A stretch of 64,000 nt of DNA from Alcanivorax sp. (lineage in GTDB: Bacteria; Pseudomonadota; Gammaproteobacteria; Pseudomonadales; Alcanivoracaceae): contig NZ_CP080267.1 of the NCBI RefSeq assembly GCF_019431375.1, positions 496,001 through 560,000 of the forward strand, in the 5' to 3' direction. The notes under the pieces were generated by a model. That model was given only the letters and a program-made list of their open reading frames with translations, was not told where the DNA came from and searched no databases. Position 1 is the stretch's first letter, and each line of letters starts with the position of its first letter. This document shows, one piece after another, positions 41,797 through 49,125 of this stretch. Position numbers and translations under genes: made by a program.

Positions 41797-42912
41797 ATGC
41801 AGATCATTGCCGATGCCAACATGCCGGGCCTGGAACCCTTTGACGCCATGGGGGCCGTAACCCGGGTGGATGGTCGCAGCCTGACCCGTCAGCAGTTGGG
41901 CGAAGCAGAGGTATTGCTGGTGCGCTCGGTGACCCGGGTGGATGCCGGACTGCTGGCAGGCTCCCGGGTGCGGTTTGTGGGCTCGGCAACCATCGGCACG
42001 GATCATGTGGATCTGGCCTATCTTCAGGAACAGGGTATCCGCTTCGCCCACGCCCCGGGCTGCAATGCCCGGGCGGTGGCGGAGTATGTGTTACAGGCGG
42101 TGCTGTTACTCTGTCAGGCCCGCAACCGCTCCCCAGTAGGCGCAACGGCGGCGGTGGTGGGGCTGGGCAATGTGGGGCACCGGGTGGCCGACTGGCTGAC
42201 CGACCTGGGAATGAACGTGCGTGCCTGTGACCCGCCGCTGGCAGAACAGGGCTACGAAGGTCCCTACCAGTTGGAACCCCTGGATGCCATGCTCGAGGCT
42301 GATCTGATTACCTTGCATGTGCCGCTGACAGACAGTGGTGGCCATGCCACCCGGCACCTGCTGGATGCGGTCAGATTGTCGCGGCTGTCTGCGTCGCAGA
42401 TGCTGATCAATACCTGCCGAGGGCCGGTGATCGATAACGACGCCTTGCTGGCACGGCTGCAGGGCGGCCGTGGACCGGCCACCATTCTGGATGTCTGGGA
42501 AACCGAGCCGTTGGTGCCGGCGGCGCTGTTCGAGCAGGTGCTGCTGGGCTCACCACACATTGCCGGCTACAGCGCCGAAGGCAAGCTGAAGGGTACCCGG
42601 ATGCTGTATCAGGCGTTCTGTGACTGGCTGGATGTGGAGGCAGAACCGGCGCCGGTGTCGGCCAGCAATAAGATCATCCAGAGGCCGGTGGCAAACGAGG
42701 ACGATTTGCTCAGGGTGTTGCAGGTGGCGTACCGGTTATCGGAGGATCATCAGCGGCTGGGCGATAGCCTGACCTCAGCTGAGCCAGGCAAGGCCTTCGA
42801 CCGGCTGCGCAAGGAATACCCGGTGCGCCACGAGCTTCATGACTGGCTCTACCAGGGCGACATAGGCGCCCCGTGGCAGGGGATTATGCGCCGGCTTTTT
42901 GCGCGGACTTGA
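41797..42912 (+). CDS. pdxB: Erythronate-4-phosphate dehydrogenase
   Basis: PdxB oxidises 4-phospho-D-erythronate in the DXP-dependent pathway of pyridoxal phosphate synthesis. The 371-residue protein starts MQIIADANMPGLEP, contains VGSATIGTDHVDLAYL and GCNARAVAEYVLQAVL of the catalytic domain, the NAD motif VVGLGNVGHRVADWL (~residue 119), and the PdxB-specific C-terminal dimerisation region. An AGGA precedes the ATG. The 3' end overlaps the small convergent gene at 42884-43060 by 29 nt. Assignment over other D-2-hydroxyacid dehydrogenases rests on the N- and C-terminal signatures. Confidence 0.93.
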   Translation: MQIIADANMPGLEPFDAMGAVTRVDGRSLTRQQLGEAEVLLVRSVTRVDAGLLAGSRVRFVGSATIGTDHVDLAYLQEQGIRFAHAPGCNARAVAEYVLQAVLLLCQARNRSPVGATAAVVGLGNVGHRVADWLTDLGMNVRACDPPLAEQGYEGPYQLEPLDAMLEADLITLHVPLTDSGGHATRHLLDAVRLSRLSASQMLINTCRGPVIDNDALLARLQGGRGPATILDVWETEPLVPAALFEQVLLGSPHIAGYSAEGKLKGTRMLYQAFCDWLDVEAEPAPVSASNKIIQRPVANEDDLLRVLQVAYRLSEDHQRLGDSLTSAEPGKAFDRLRKEYPVRHELHDWLYQGDIGAPWQGIMRRLFART

Positions 42913-43060
42913 GCGGTCGGGCAGGGGGCTGCCAGCTTTTTTCCAGATGCTGAAACGCCTGCTGGATCATCGCTTCGGTAATGGGAATTTCCCGGCCCTG
43001 CTCATCAATGATGGCGCCACCGTGGAAATTCTGGCCGGGTTGCTGGCTGTCGAGATTCAT
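42884..43060 (-). CDS. Small conserved hypothetical protein (PA1571-like)
   Basis: The 58-residue product MNLDSQQPGQNFHGGAIIDE... contains the motif NFHGGAIIDEQGREIPITE, which I recall from small uncharacterised Pseudomonas proteins. It is soluble, with an amphipathic helix (MIQQAFQHLEKSW) and a basic tail. AGGG lies 8 nt before the ATG at 43060, favouring this start over an ATG 24 nt upstream. Its 3' end overlaps the pdxB 3' end on the opposite strand by 29 nt. Function is unknown. Confidence 0.68.
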   Translation of the reverse strand: MNLDSQQPGQNFHGGAIIDEQGREIPITEAMIQQAFQHLEKSWQPPARPLKSAQKAGA

Positions 43061-43157
43061 GGCTGCATCCCTGTCAATATGCATGGTTAAGTCGTTTATT
43101 TAGGCGCTGGTCCACTTGGACAGCAATGCCATTTTTGTATCTGGATATGACCGCTTT

Positions 43158-44300
43158 ATGAAAGTCGACCAAAGTCTCTGTCTCGGTGTGCTGGTTAACC
43201 CTTATGCGGGGCTCGGCGGCAGCGTGGCCCTGAAGGGTAGTGATGGCGAGGAAACCCGCGAAGAGGCGCTGCGCCGGGGCGCGGAGCCCCAGGCGCCTGC
43301 CCGTATGAGCCGTGCACTCAAGGCGCTTTGCGGCGCAAAGAACCTGACCGTGCTGACCTGGGCCGGCGAGATGGGCGAGGCAAGCTGCCGGGACGCCGGA
43401 TTGCCCTGTCAGGTGATCGGTGAGTCCACCATGCCCAGCGGTCCGCAGGACACCCGCCGGGCAGCTGAGGCGCTGAAAAGCGCCGGTGCTGAGCTGATTC
43501 TGTTCGCTGGCGGGGACGGTACTGCACGGGATCTGGTGGATGCGTTGGGGCAGGCAACGCCGGTACTGGGCGTGCCTGCCGGCTGCAAGATGCACTCTGC
43601 GGTTTATGCCATCAATCCGGAAGCAGCCGGCAGCCTGCTGGCAGAACTGGCCTGTGGCGAACTGGTGGGCCTGGAACTGGCAGAGGTGCGGGATATCGAT
43701 GAAGCGGCATTTCGCGAAGGCGTGGTCCGCGCTCGCCATTACGGTGAGTTGCAGGTCCCCGCCGAAGCCAGATACCTGCAGCAGGTCAAGTGTGGTGGCC
43801 GGGAAGTGGAAGATCTGGTAGTTACCGAAGTGGCCGCCTGGATGGCGGACAGCCTGGAAGAAGATACCTATTACCTGATGGGCTCGGGCTCCACGGTGGC
43901 CCTGGTGATGGAGCAGCTGGGCCTGGAAAACACCCTGCTGGGGGTGGATCTGGTCTACAACCACCAAGTGGTAGGCCGGGATCTGGGCGCACGAGCATTG
44001 CTGGAACAGATCGGTGACGCCCCGGCCCGGGCGGTCATTACCGTTATTGGCGGCCAGGGCCACCTGTTCGGTCGTGGCAACCAGCAATTCAGCCCGGCCC
44101 TGATTCGCCGCCTCGGCAAGGACAATATCCACATCCTTGCCAGCCGCACCAAACTGAAAACCCTGGAAGGGCGGCCACTGGTGGTGGATACCGGTGACGC
44201 GGAACTCGACAGGGAATTGTGCGGATTGTGGCCGGTGACTACCGGGTATGAGGATCAGGTGTTGTATCGGGTAAGCACGGAGGCAGTTAACAGTGAATAG
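43158..44300 (+). CDS. ATP-NAD kinase family protein (COG3199-like)
   Basis: The 380-residue protein has the NAD kinase/diacylglycerol kinase motif FAGGDGTARDLVDAL (~residue 120), preceded by LVNPYAGLGGSVALKGSDG, and VIGGQGHLFGRGNQQFS in the second half. These define a group larger than standard NAD kinases whose exact substrate is uncertain; it is often listed as a predicted polyphosphate/ATP-dependent NAD kinase. ATG at 43158 gives MKVDQSLCLGVLVNPYAG; a TTG at 43116 would add residues without family similarity. Its last codons lie inside a GTTAACAGTGAA repeat. Confidence 0.8.
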   Translation: MKVDQSLCLGVLVNPYAGLGGSVALKGSDGEETREEALRRGAEPQAPARMSRALKALCGAKNLTVLTWAGEMGEASCRDAGLPCQVIGESTMPSGPQDTRRAAEALKSAGAELILFAGGDGTARDLVDALGQATPVLGVPAGCKMHSAVYAINPEAAGSLLAELACGELVGLELAEVRDIDEAAFREGVVRARHYGELQVPAEARYLQQVKCGGREVEDLVVTEVAAWMADSLEEDTYYLMGSGSTVALVMEQLGLENTLLGVDLVYNHQVVGRDLGARALLEQIGDAPARAVITVIGGQGHLFGRGNQQFSPALIRRLGKDNIHILASRTKLKTLEGRPLVVDTGDAELDRELCGLWPVTTGYEDQVLYRVSTEAVNSE

Positions 44301-44430
44301 TTAACAGTGAACAGCGCCGCGATAGGGGGTGTCATGCTTTGAAACGCAAGAGGCCGCGCCCAAGCTATGGACGCGGCCTCTTGTCTTTCAGTGATGACGC
44401 GCTGGAACGCGTCGCTGTTAACTGTTCACT
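44285..44430. repeat. GTTAACAGTGAA repeat arms flanking a terminator
   Basis: AGTTAACAGTGAA occurs in tandem (44285-44297 and 44299-44311). The second copy extends to AGTTAACAGTGAACAGCG (44299-44316), which is complementary at 16 of 18 positions to 44413-44430. The arms enclose the terminator at 44348-44382. The left copy contains the stop codon of the upstream gene. Confidence 0.7.
44348..44387. terminator. Bidirectional terminator between the NAD-kinase-like gene and htpX
   Basis: AAGAGGCCGCG (44348-44358) and CGCGGCCTCTT (44372-44382) form a perfect 11-bp stem with a 13-nt loop; T-rich sequence follows on the + strand (GTCTTTC). It lies between convergent genes ending at 44300 and 44435. 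Confidence 0.8.
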
Positions 44431-44434
44431 ATCC

Positions 44435-45331
44435 TCAGCCGTGCCGCTTTTCCTGCAGGGCGGCAATCCGATCATCCAGCGGCGGGTGGGAGGCAAACAA
44501 GGCCTTGAAGCCCTTGGCCAGGCCGGAGTTGATGCCGAAGGCCACCAGGGTATCCGGCATCTGGTTAGGCATCTGGGATTCGGCCTTCAGGCGCTGCAGG
44601 GCAGAGATCATGTCGCGGCGTTCTGCCAGCTGAGCGCCGGCTACGTCGGCCCGGTATTCCCGGAAGCGGGAGAACCACATGACAATAGCGCTGGCGGCAA
44701 TGCCAAAGATGATCTCGGCCACGATCACCACAATGTAGTAGCCGAAGCCCAGGCCGCCACCACCGTCACGGCGCATGAAGCTGTCCACCACATAGCCCAC
44801 CACACGGGCGGCAAAGATCACGAAGGTATTTACCACGCCCTGCACCAGGCTCAGTGTGACCATGTCGCCGTTGGCCACGTGACCGATTTCGTGGGCCAGT
44901 ACCGCGCGTACCTCTTCCGGGCGGAAGCGGGACAGCAGGCCCTGGGAAACCGCGACAAGGGCCGCATTCTTGTTCCAGCCGGTGGCAAAGGCATTGGATT
45001 GCTGGGCCGGGAAAATACCGACTTCCGGCATCTTGATGCCAGCCTTGTCGGACAGCTCCTTCACTGTCTGCAACAGCCATCGTTCGGCGTCATTGCCAGG
45101 CTGCTCGATGATCTTCACCCGCGCCGACCATTTGGCCATGGGCTTGGAAATCAGCAGGGAAATCAGCGAGCCGGCAAAACCGAATACGGCACTGAAAATC
45201 AGCAGGCTGGTCAGATCCAGCCCGGAACCGCTGGCGGCAAAATAGGAATTCACCCCGAGCAGGCTCAGGGTAATGCTGGCGACCACAATCACCGCCAGGT
45301 TGGTTAGCAGATAAAGCGCAATGCGCATCAT
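44435..45331 (-). CDS. htpX: Membrane protease HtpX
   Basis: HtpX is an inner membrane zinc metalloprotease that degrades misfolded membrane proteins together with FtsH, usually under envelope-stress control. The 298-residue protein has four hydrophobic segments and the M48 motif LAHEIGHVANGD (zinc-binding His, catalytic Glu), with a downstream Glu ligand in REYRADVAGA. The start MMRIALYLLTNLAVI matches E. coli exactly in style; GGAG lies upstream of the ATG at 45331. A longer in-frame extension is not supported. No sigma32 or Cpx-type site was identified. Confidence 0.95.
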   Translation of the reverse strand: MMRIALYLLTNLAVIVVASITLSLLGVNSYFAASGSGLDLTSLLIFSAVFGFAGSLISLLISKPMAKWSARVKIIEQPGNDAERWLLQTVKELSDKAGIKMPEVGIFPAQQSNAFATGWNKNAALVAVSQGLLSRFRPEEVRAVLAHEIGHVANGDMVTLSLVQGVVNTFVIFAARVVGYVVDSFMRRDGGGGLGFGYYIVVIVAEIIFGIAASAIVMWFSRFREYRADVAGAQLAERRDMISALQRLKAESQMPNQMPDTLVAFGINSGLAKGFKALFASHPPLDDRIAALQEKRHG

Positions 45332-45440
45332 CGTCGGTTGTCTCCACGTTTCATCGTAAAACCTGATTATGGGGGCGAGGGACGTGAAGGCAAGGTATAC
45401 TGCGCGGCAAAATTTACCCGCCACATTCACTCCTGGTCCT

Positions 45441-46373
45441 ATGCATCCCTCCGAACTGTCAGACCTGCTTGCCCCTTACCTGGTTCCCCCCACACAACCT
45501 CGTCACCGCCTTTTTCACGGCCGGGGTAAAACCGTGCCCGCCCTGGAGTGGCTGACCATCGATCGCTTTGCACCGGTGTTGGTGGCCACCATATTCCGGG
45601 CTCAGGATGAGGCTATCCTGCAGGCGCTGGAAGCCAGCCTGACAACAGCACTGGACGCCCAGGGCTGTGACACTCTGGTGGTCCAGCATCGCTATGACGG
45701 CAAAGCCGAGAATGTGCTGGTGTGTGGCGAACTGCCCGAGTTGCCGCTGGTGCAGGAAGATGGCCTGGTCTACAAGCTGGATTTCCAGCGTGGGCAGAAC
45801 TTGGGATTCTTTGCCGATATGGCGCAGGGGCGGCGCTGGATTCGTGAGCGCGCCGAGGGCAAGAAGGTCCTTAACCTGTTCAGCTTTACCTGCAGTTTTT
45901 CCGTGGCGGCCCTGGCCGGCGGTGCGGAATCGGTGGTGAATATTGATCTCTCTGATCCGGCGCTCAGACTGGGGCAGCAGAACCATGGGCTCAACGGGTT
46001 TGAAGATGCCAAGGTGCATTACCTGCCACACAACATTTTCCGCAGCTGGAAAAAGCTACACAGTCTTGGGCGCTACGACATCATCGTGATTGATCCCCCC
46101 AGCGCCCAGAAGGGCAGTTTCATGGTGGAGAAGGACTACCCAAAGGTGCTGAAGAAACTGCATAAACTGCTGGCCCCTGAGGCGGAGATCCTGGCCTGCG
46201 TCAATGCGCCCTGGCTGGATTATGCCTGGCTGGAAAGCTGTATCGAGGAGAATCTGCCAGGAGCAGAGCGGGCAGGGCGTTTACCGGGAGCTCCGGGATT
46301 TGACGAAGCCGGGGAGCCGGCCCTGAAGACGGTGCACTACCACTACCGGCGCCCGGCAGAGCTCGATAGTTGA
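45441..46373 (+). CDS. Class I SAM-dependent methyltransferase, RlmI/RlmK-like core
   Basis: The 310-residue protein has the SAM-binding motif VLNLFSFTCSFSVAALAGGA (~residue 142), an acidic post-I residue in VNIDLSD, and IVIDPPSAQKGSF, similar to the DPP motif of 23S rRNA cytosine methyltransferases RlmI and RlmK. It lacks an obvious N-terminal PUA domain, being about 85 residues shorter than RlmI. It is thus likely an RNA or protein methyltransferase whose target is not known. ATG at 45441 has no clear ribosome site. It diverges from htpX across about 110 nt. Confidence 0.78.
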   Translation: MHPSELSDLLAPYLVPPTQPRHRLFHGRGKTVPALEWLTIDRFAPVLVATIFRAQDEAILQALEASLTTALDAQGCDTLVVQHRYDGKAENVLVCGELPELPLVQEDGLVYKLDFQRGQNLGFFADMAQGRRWIRERAEGKKVLNLFSFTCSFSVAALAGGAESVVNIDLSDPALRLGQQNHGLNGFEDAKVHYLPHNIFRSWKKLHSLGRYDIIVIDPPSAQKGSFMVEKDYPKVLKKLHKLLAPEAEILACVNAPWLDYAWLESCIEENLPGAERAGRLPGAPGFDEAGEPALKTVHYHYRRPAELDS

Positions 46374-46437
46374 GACAGATCGCAGGCGATTGCTCGCGCA
46401 GTAACCGGCCACCGTGCGCATCGGCAACGGGCGGGGA

Positions 46438-46953
46438 TTAAAAGCCGTCTTCGGTGACGAAGTGCTGGTTATCATCCTGTTTGATGAGATCGGAAAACTC
46501 TTCAGCCTGTACCGGTTCTGGGTTCCGTGATAGCAGATAACGTACCACCGCCGTTGTTCGCACCGAATCCTGTGCCCGGATCGCCTGCAGGAACTGTTCG
46601 GCCAGAGTTGCCTTCTCGTGCTTTACAGTGGCGGGGAGCGTCGGGTCGGTGTTGTCTAGGCGCAGCTCGCTGATGGCGGTCAATAATACAAATGCCTTGT
46701 TGGTCAGTACGGCCTGCTCGATGCCTTCCTGAAAAATTGTCGCCTCATAACGCAGCAGACCTTCCTCCGCCAGCCACAGCATGGCGCCCAGGCAAGCCAT
46801 ATGACGACTGCTGTGCAATCCCACATCGTCTACCTCCGTGGGCCCGATAATGTCTTCCACGTACAGCGCGCCGGGGCGCGGGAAGCTCATATAGGCCTGC
46901 ATGAGAATGCGGGCAACGTCGTGGCTGAAATCGTCGATGTGCAGGTGTGACAT
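46438..46953 (-). CDS. Conserved hypothetical protein
   Basis: The 171-residue protein begins MSHLHIDDFSHDVARILMQAY, has no signal peptide or membrane segment, and is mostly helical with an acidic C-terminus (DLIKQDDNQHFVTEDGF). It contains a FPRPGALYVEDIIGPTEVDDVGLHS segment that may mark a family, but I do not recognise it. It is separated from alaA by a REP-like hairpin. Codon use resembles its neighbours, which supports it being a real gene. Confidence 0.7.
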   Translation of the reverse strand: MSHLHIDDFSHDVARILMQAYMSFPRPGALYVEDIIGPTEVDDVGLHSSRHMACLGAMLWLAEEGLLRYEATIFQEGIEQAVLTNKAFVLLTAISELRLDNTDPTLPATVKHEKATLAEQFLQAIRAQDSVRTTAVVRYLLSRNPEPVQAEEFSDLIKQDDNQHFVTEDGF

Positions 46954-46975
46954 GGGCGGCTCTTTTAAAGCAACT

Positions 46976-47003
46976 GCAGGAGCGCCGCCAGCGACACTCC
47001 TGC
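46976..47003. repeat. Degenerate REP-like palindrome between alaA and the 171-residue gene
   Basis: GCAGGAG (46976-46982) and CTCCTGC (46997-47003) pair around CGCCGCCAGCGACA. The sequence GCGCCGCCAGCGACACTCCTGC differs from the right arm of the large repeat at 62487-62513 at only two positions over 22 bases, so the two are the same family. Confidence 0.7.
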
Positions 47004-47028
47004 AAATAAGTCCGGGAATAAATCCCTG

Positions 47029-48258
47029 TTATTTTTTTCGTACCCGGTCCAGATAACGGGCAATGCGGCCGATGGAATCTTCCAGGTCATCCACCCGGGG
47101 CAGGAATACTACCCGGAAGTGATCCGGGTCTGGCCAGTTGAAGGCAGTGCCCTGAACGATCAGTACCTTTTCCTCGCGAAGCAGGTCCAGCGCGAAGGCT
47201 TCGTCGTCTTCGAAGGGGAAGACTTTGGGATCCAGTTTCGGGAAAAGATACAGCGCGGACTTGGGTTTCACGCAGCTGACTCCGGGAATGGAATCGAGCA
47301 TATCCCAGGCCAGGTCTCGTTGGCGGCCTAGACGGCCGGTGGGCAACACCAGGTCGTTGATACTCTGATAGCCGCCCAGGGCGGTCTGGATCGCATGCTG
47401 GCTGGGCACATTGGCACACAGACGCATGCTGGCCAGCATATCCAGGCCCTCTATGTAGCTTTCCGCCTGATGCTTGGCACCGGAAATCACCATCCAGCCG
47501 GCCCGGAAACCGGCGGCACGGTAGTTCTTGGACAGGCCGTTAAAGGTGACGAACAGCAGGTCGTCGGCCATGGAGGCAATGGAAGTATGCACCTCACCGT
47601 CGTAGAGAATCTTGTCGTAGATTTCGTCGGCGAAGACGATCAGCTTGTTCTCGCGGGCAATCTGCAGCAGTTCCTGCAGCAGCGCCGGCTCATAGTTGGC
47701 GCCAGTGGGGTTGTTCGGGTTGATGATCACCAGGGCCTTGGTGTTCTTGTTCACCTTGGCACGAATATCATCAATGGCCGGTTGCCAGTCCTGTTTCTCG
47801 TCGCACAGATAATGCACAGGAGTGCCACCGGACATGCGCACGGCGGCAGTCCACAGGGGATAGTCCGGTGCCGGTAGCAGCACTTCGTCGCCACTGTTGA
47901 GCAGGGCCTGCATGGACATGACAATCAACTCGGAGACGCCATTGCCGATGATCACATCGTCTACGGTGACGCCTTCAATGCCCTTGGTCTGGGTATACTG
48001 CATGACCGCTTTTCGTGCCGGGAACAGGCCCTTGGAGTGACAGTAACCGGTGGATTCCGGCAGGTTGCTGATCACATCCTGAAGCAGCTCTTCCGGTGCC
48101 TCGAAGCCGAACGGGGCCGGATTGCCAATGTTCAGCTTGATGACCCGATGGCCTTCGTCTTCAAGGCGGTGGGCTTCACGCAGCACCGGGCCGCGGATGT
48201 CGTAACATACGCCGCGCAGTTTGTCGGATTTGTTGACGTGGTATTGGTCGATTGTCAT
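47029..48258 (-). CDS. alaA: AlaA-type alanine/glutamate-pyruvate aminotransferase
   Basis: Class I PLP-dependent aminotransferase, 409 residues, most like AlaA, which makes alanine from pyruvate and glutamate. Family features are VIKLNIGNPAPFGFEAPEE near the start, INPNNPTGANYE (PLP Asn), FADEIYDKILYDG (PLP Asp/Tyr) and FNGLSKNYRAAGFRAGW with the Schiff-base Lys. The ATG at 48258 is chosen for the AGGA 5-6 nt upstream; an earlier in-frame start at 48291 would add 11 residues. It is transcribed divergently from the glycosylase gene. Confidence 0.9.
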   Translation of the reverse strand: MTIDQYHVNKSDKLRGVCYDIRGPVLREAHRLEDEGHRVIKLNIGNPAPFGFEAPEELLQDVISNLPESTGYCHSKGLFPARKAVMQYTQTKGIEGVTVDDVIIGNGVSELIVMSMQALLNSGDEVLLPAPDYPLWTAAVRMSGGTPVHYLCDEKQDWQPAIDDIRAKVNKNTKALVIINPNNPTGANYEPALLQELLQIARENKLIVFADEIYDKILYDGEVHTSIASMADDLLFVTFNGLSKNYRAAGFRAGWMVISGAKHQAESYIEGLDMLASMRLCANVPSQHAIQTALGGYQSINDLVLPTGRLGRQRDLAWDMLDSIPGVSCVKPKSALYLFPKLDPKVFPFEDDEAFALDLLREEKVLIVQGTAFNWPDPDHFRVVFLPRVDDLEDSIGRIARYLDRVRKK

Positions 48259-48363
48259 GCCGGTCCTGTTCAATTGGATAGCGCAAGGCACCGATTCTAC
48301 AATGCCGCTAAATTACTGTATATCAAGGGAACCTCTGGCTTCCTGACTTTACCGGAGCACACT

Positions 48364-49032
48364 GTGACCCCATTCAAGGATTTGTTGGCCCTGGCGGTAA
48401 ACCGTAAGGGCTCTCTGCAGGCCGTTGAGGTGCAACTGCCCACCGTGGCGGATGCAGATACCCTGCGCAGCCGCGATGATGCTTTCTATCTTTCGGCCCT
48501 GACCCGGCGCATTTTCCGGGCCGGGCTCAAGCATTCCCTGGTGGACAATAAGTGGCCGGCTTTCGAGGAAGCCTTTTTCGGCTTTGATCCGGAAAAGCTG
48601 GTACTGATGCCGGATACCATGCTGGACGAGCGCATGCAGGACACCCGCCTGATCCGTCACTGGGGCAAGATGAAAGCGATTCGCCACAATGCCCAGTTGG
48701 TGCTGGATCTGGCGGAGGAGTACGGCAGCATGGGTAACTGGCTGGCGGACTGGCCGGCCGACGATACCGTGGGCATGTGGCTGCTGCTCAAGAAGCGCGG
48801 TAAACAACTCGGTGGCAACTCAGGCGCCGCTTTTCTGCGCATGGTGGGGCGCGATACCTGGTATCCCACCGGCGACGTGATCGCCGCCCTGAAAGCCCAG
48901 AACATCATCGACAAGCCCCCGGCCAGCCAGCGCGACCAGCGGGCCGCCCAGGCGGCGTTCAACGCCTGGCAGAAGGAGAGTGGCTGGCCCCAGGCACATA
49001 TCAGCAAGGTACTGGCATTTACCATTGGCTGA
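48364..49032 (+). CDS. DNA-3-methyladenine glycosylase I family protein
   Basis: The 222-residue protein resembles the adenine glycosylase (Tag) family, which removes 3-methyladenine from alkylated DNA: LSALTRRIFRAGLKHSLVDNKWPAFEEAFFGFD and IRHWGKMKAIRHNAQLVLDLAEEYGS are typical. It lacks the N-terminal zinc Cys seen in E. coli Tag, as in a divergent subgroup, so catalysis is inferred. GTG at 48364 is preceded by CGGAG at 6-7 nt, a good ribosome site. It stands alone between alaA (divergent) and the iron permease. Confidence 0.82.
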   Translation: MTPFKDLLALAVNRKGSLQAVEVQLPTVADADTLRSRDDAFYLSALTRRIFRAGLKHSLVDNKWPAFEEAFFGFDPEKLVLMPDTMLDERMQDTRLIRHWGKMKAIRHNAQLVLDLAEEYGSMGNWLADWPADDTVGMWLLLKKRGKQLGGNSGAAFLRMVGRDTWYPTGDVIAALKAQNIIDKPPASQRDQRAAQAAFNAWQKESGWPQAHISKVLAFTIG

Positions 49033-49084
49033 AGTGTCCCCATACCGCGGTGGTGCAGTTCTTGATGCCGCCCCTCAGATAAAT

Positions 49085-49103
49085 GATAATGACTCTCCTT
49101 TTC
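49085..49103. promoter_or_regulatory. Putative Fur box upstream of the FTR1 permease
   Basis: The 19 bases GATAATGACTCTCCTTTTC match the Fur consensus GATAATGATAATCATTATC at 14 of 19 positions, with the whole left half intact. The site lies 22 nt before the ATG at 49126, a position suitable for repression by iron-loaded Fur. Confidence 0.65.
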
Positions 49104-49125
49104 ATGATGAACCGGATTCATTTTC

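Noticed and set aside
45396..45401. TATACT before the RlmI-like methyltransferase as promoter
   Set aside because: No acceptable -35 at 16-18 nt upstream; kept out of the feature list.
47005..47027. GGGA/TCCC hairpin and seven-T run near the end of alaA
   Set aside because: The stem is only four pairs, and the T-run is oriented for the plus strand, where no gene ends here.
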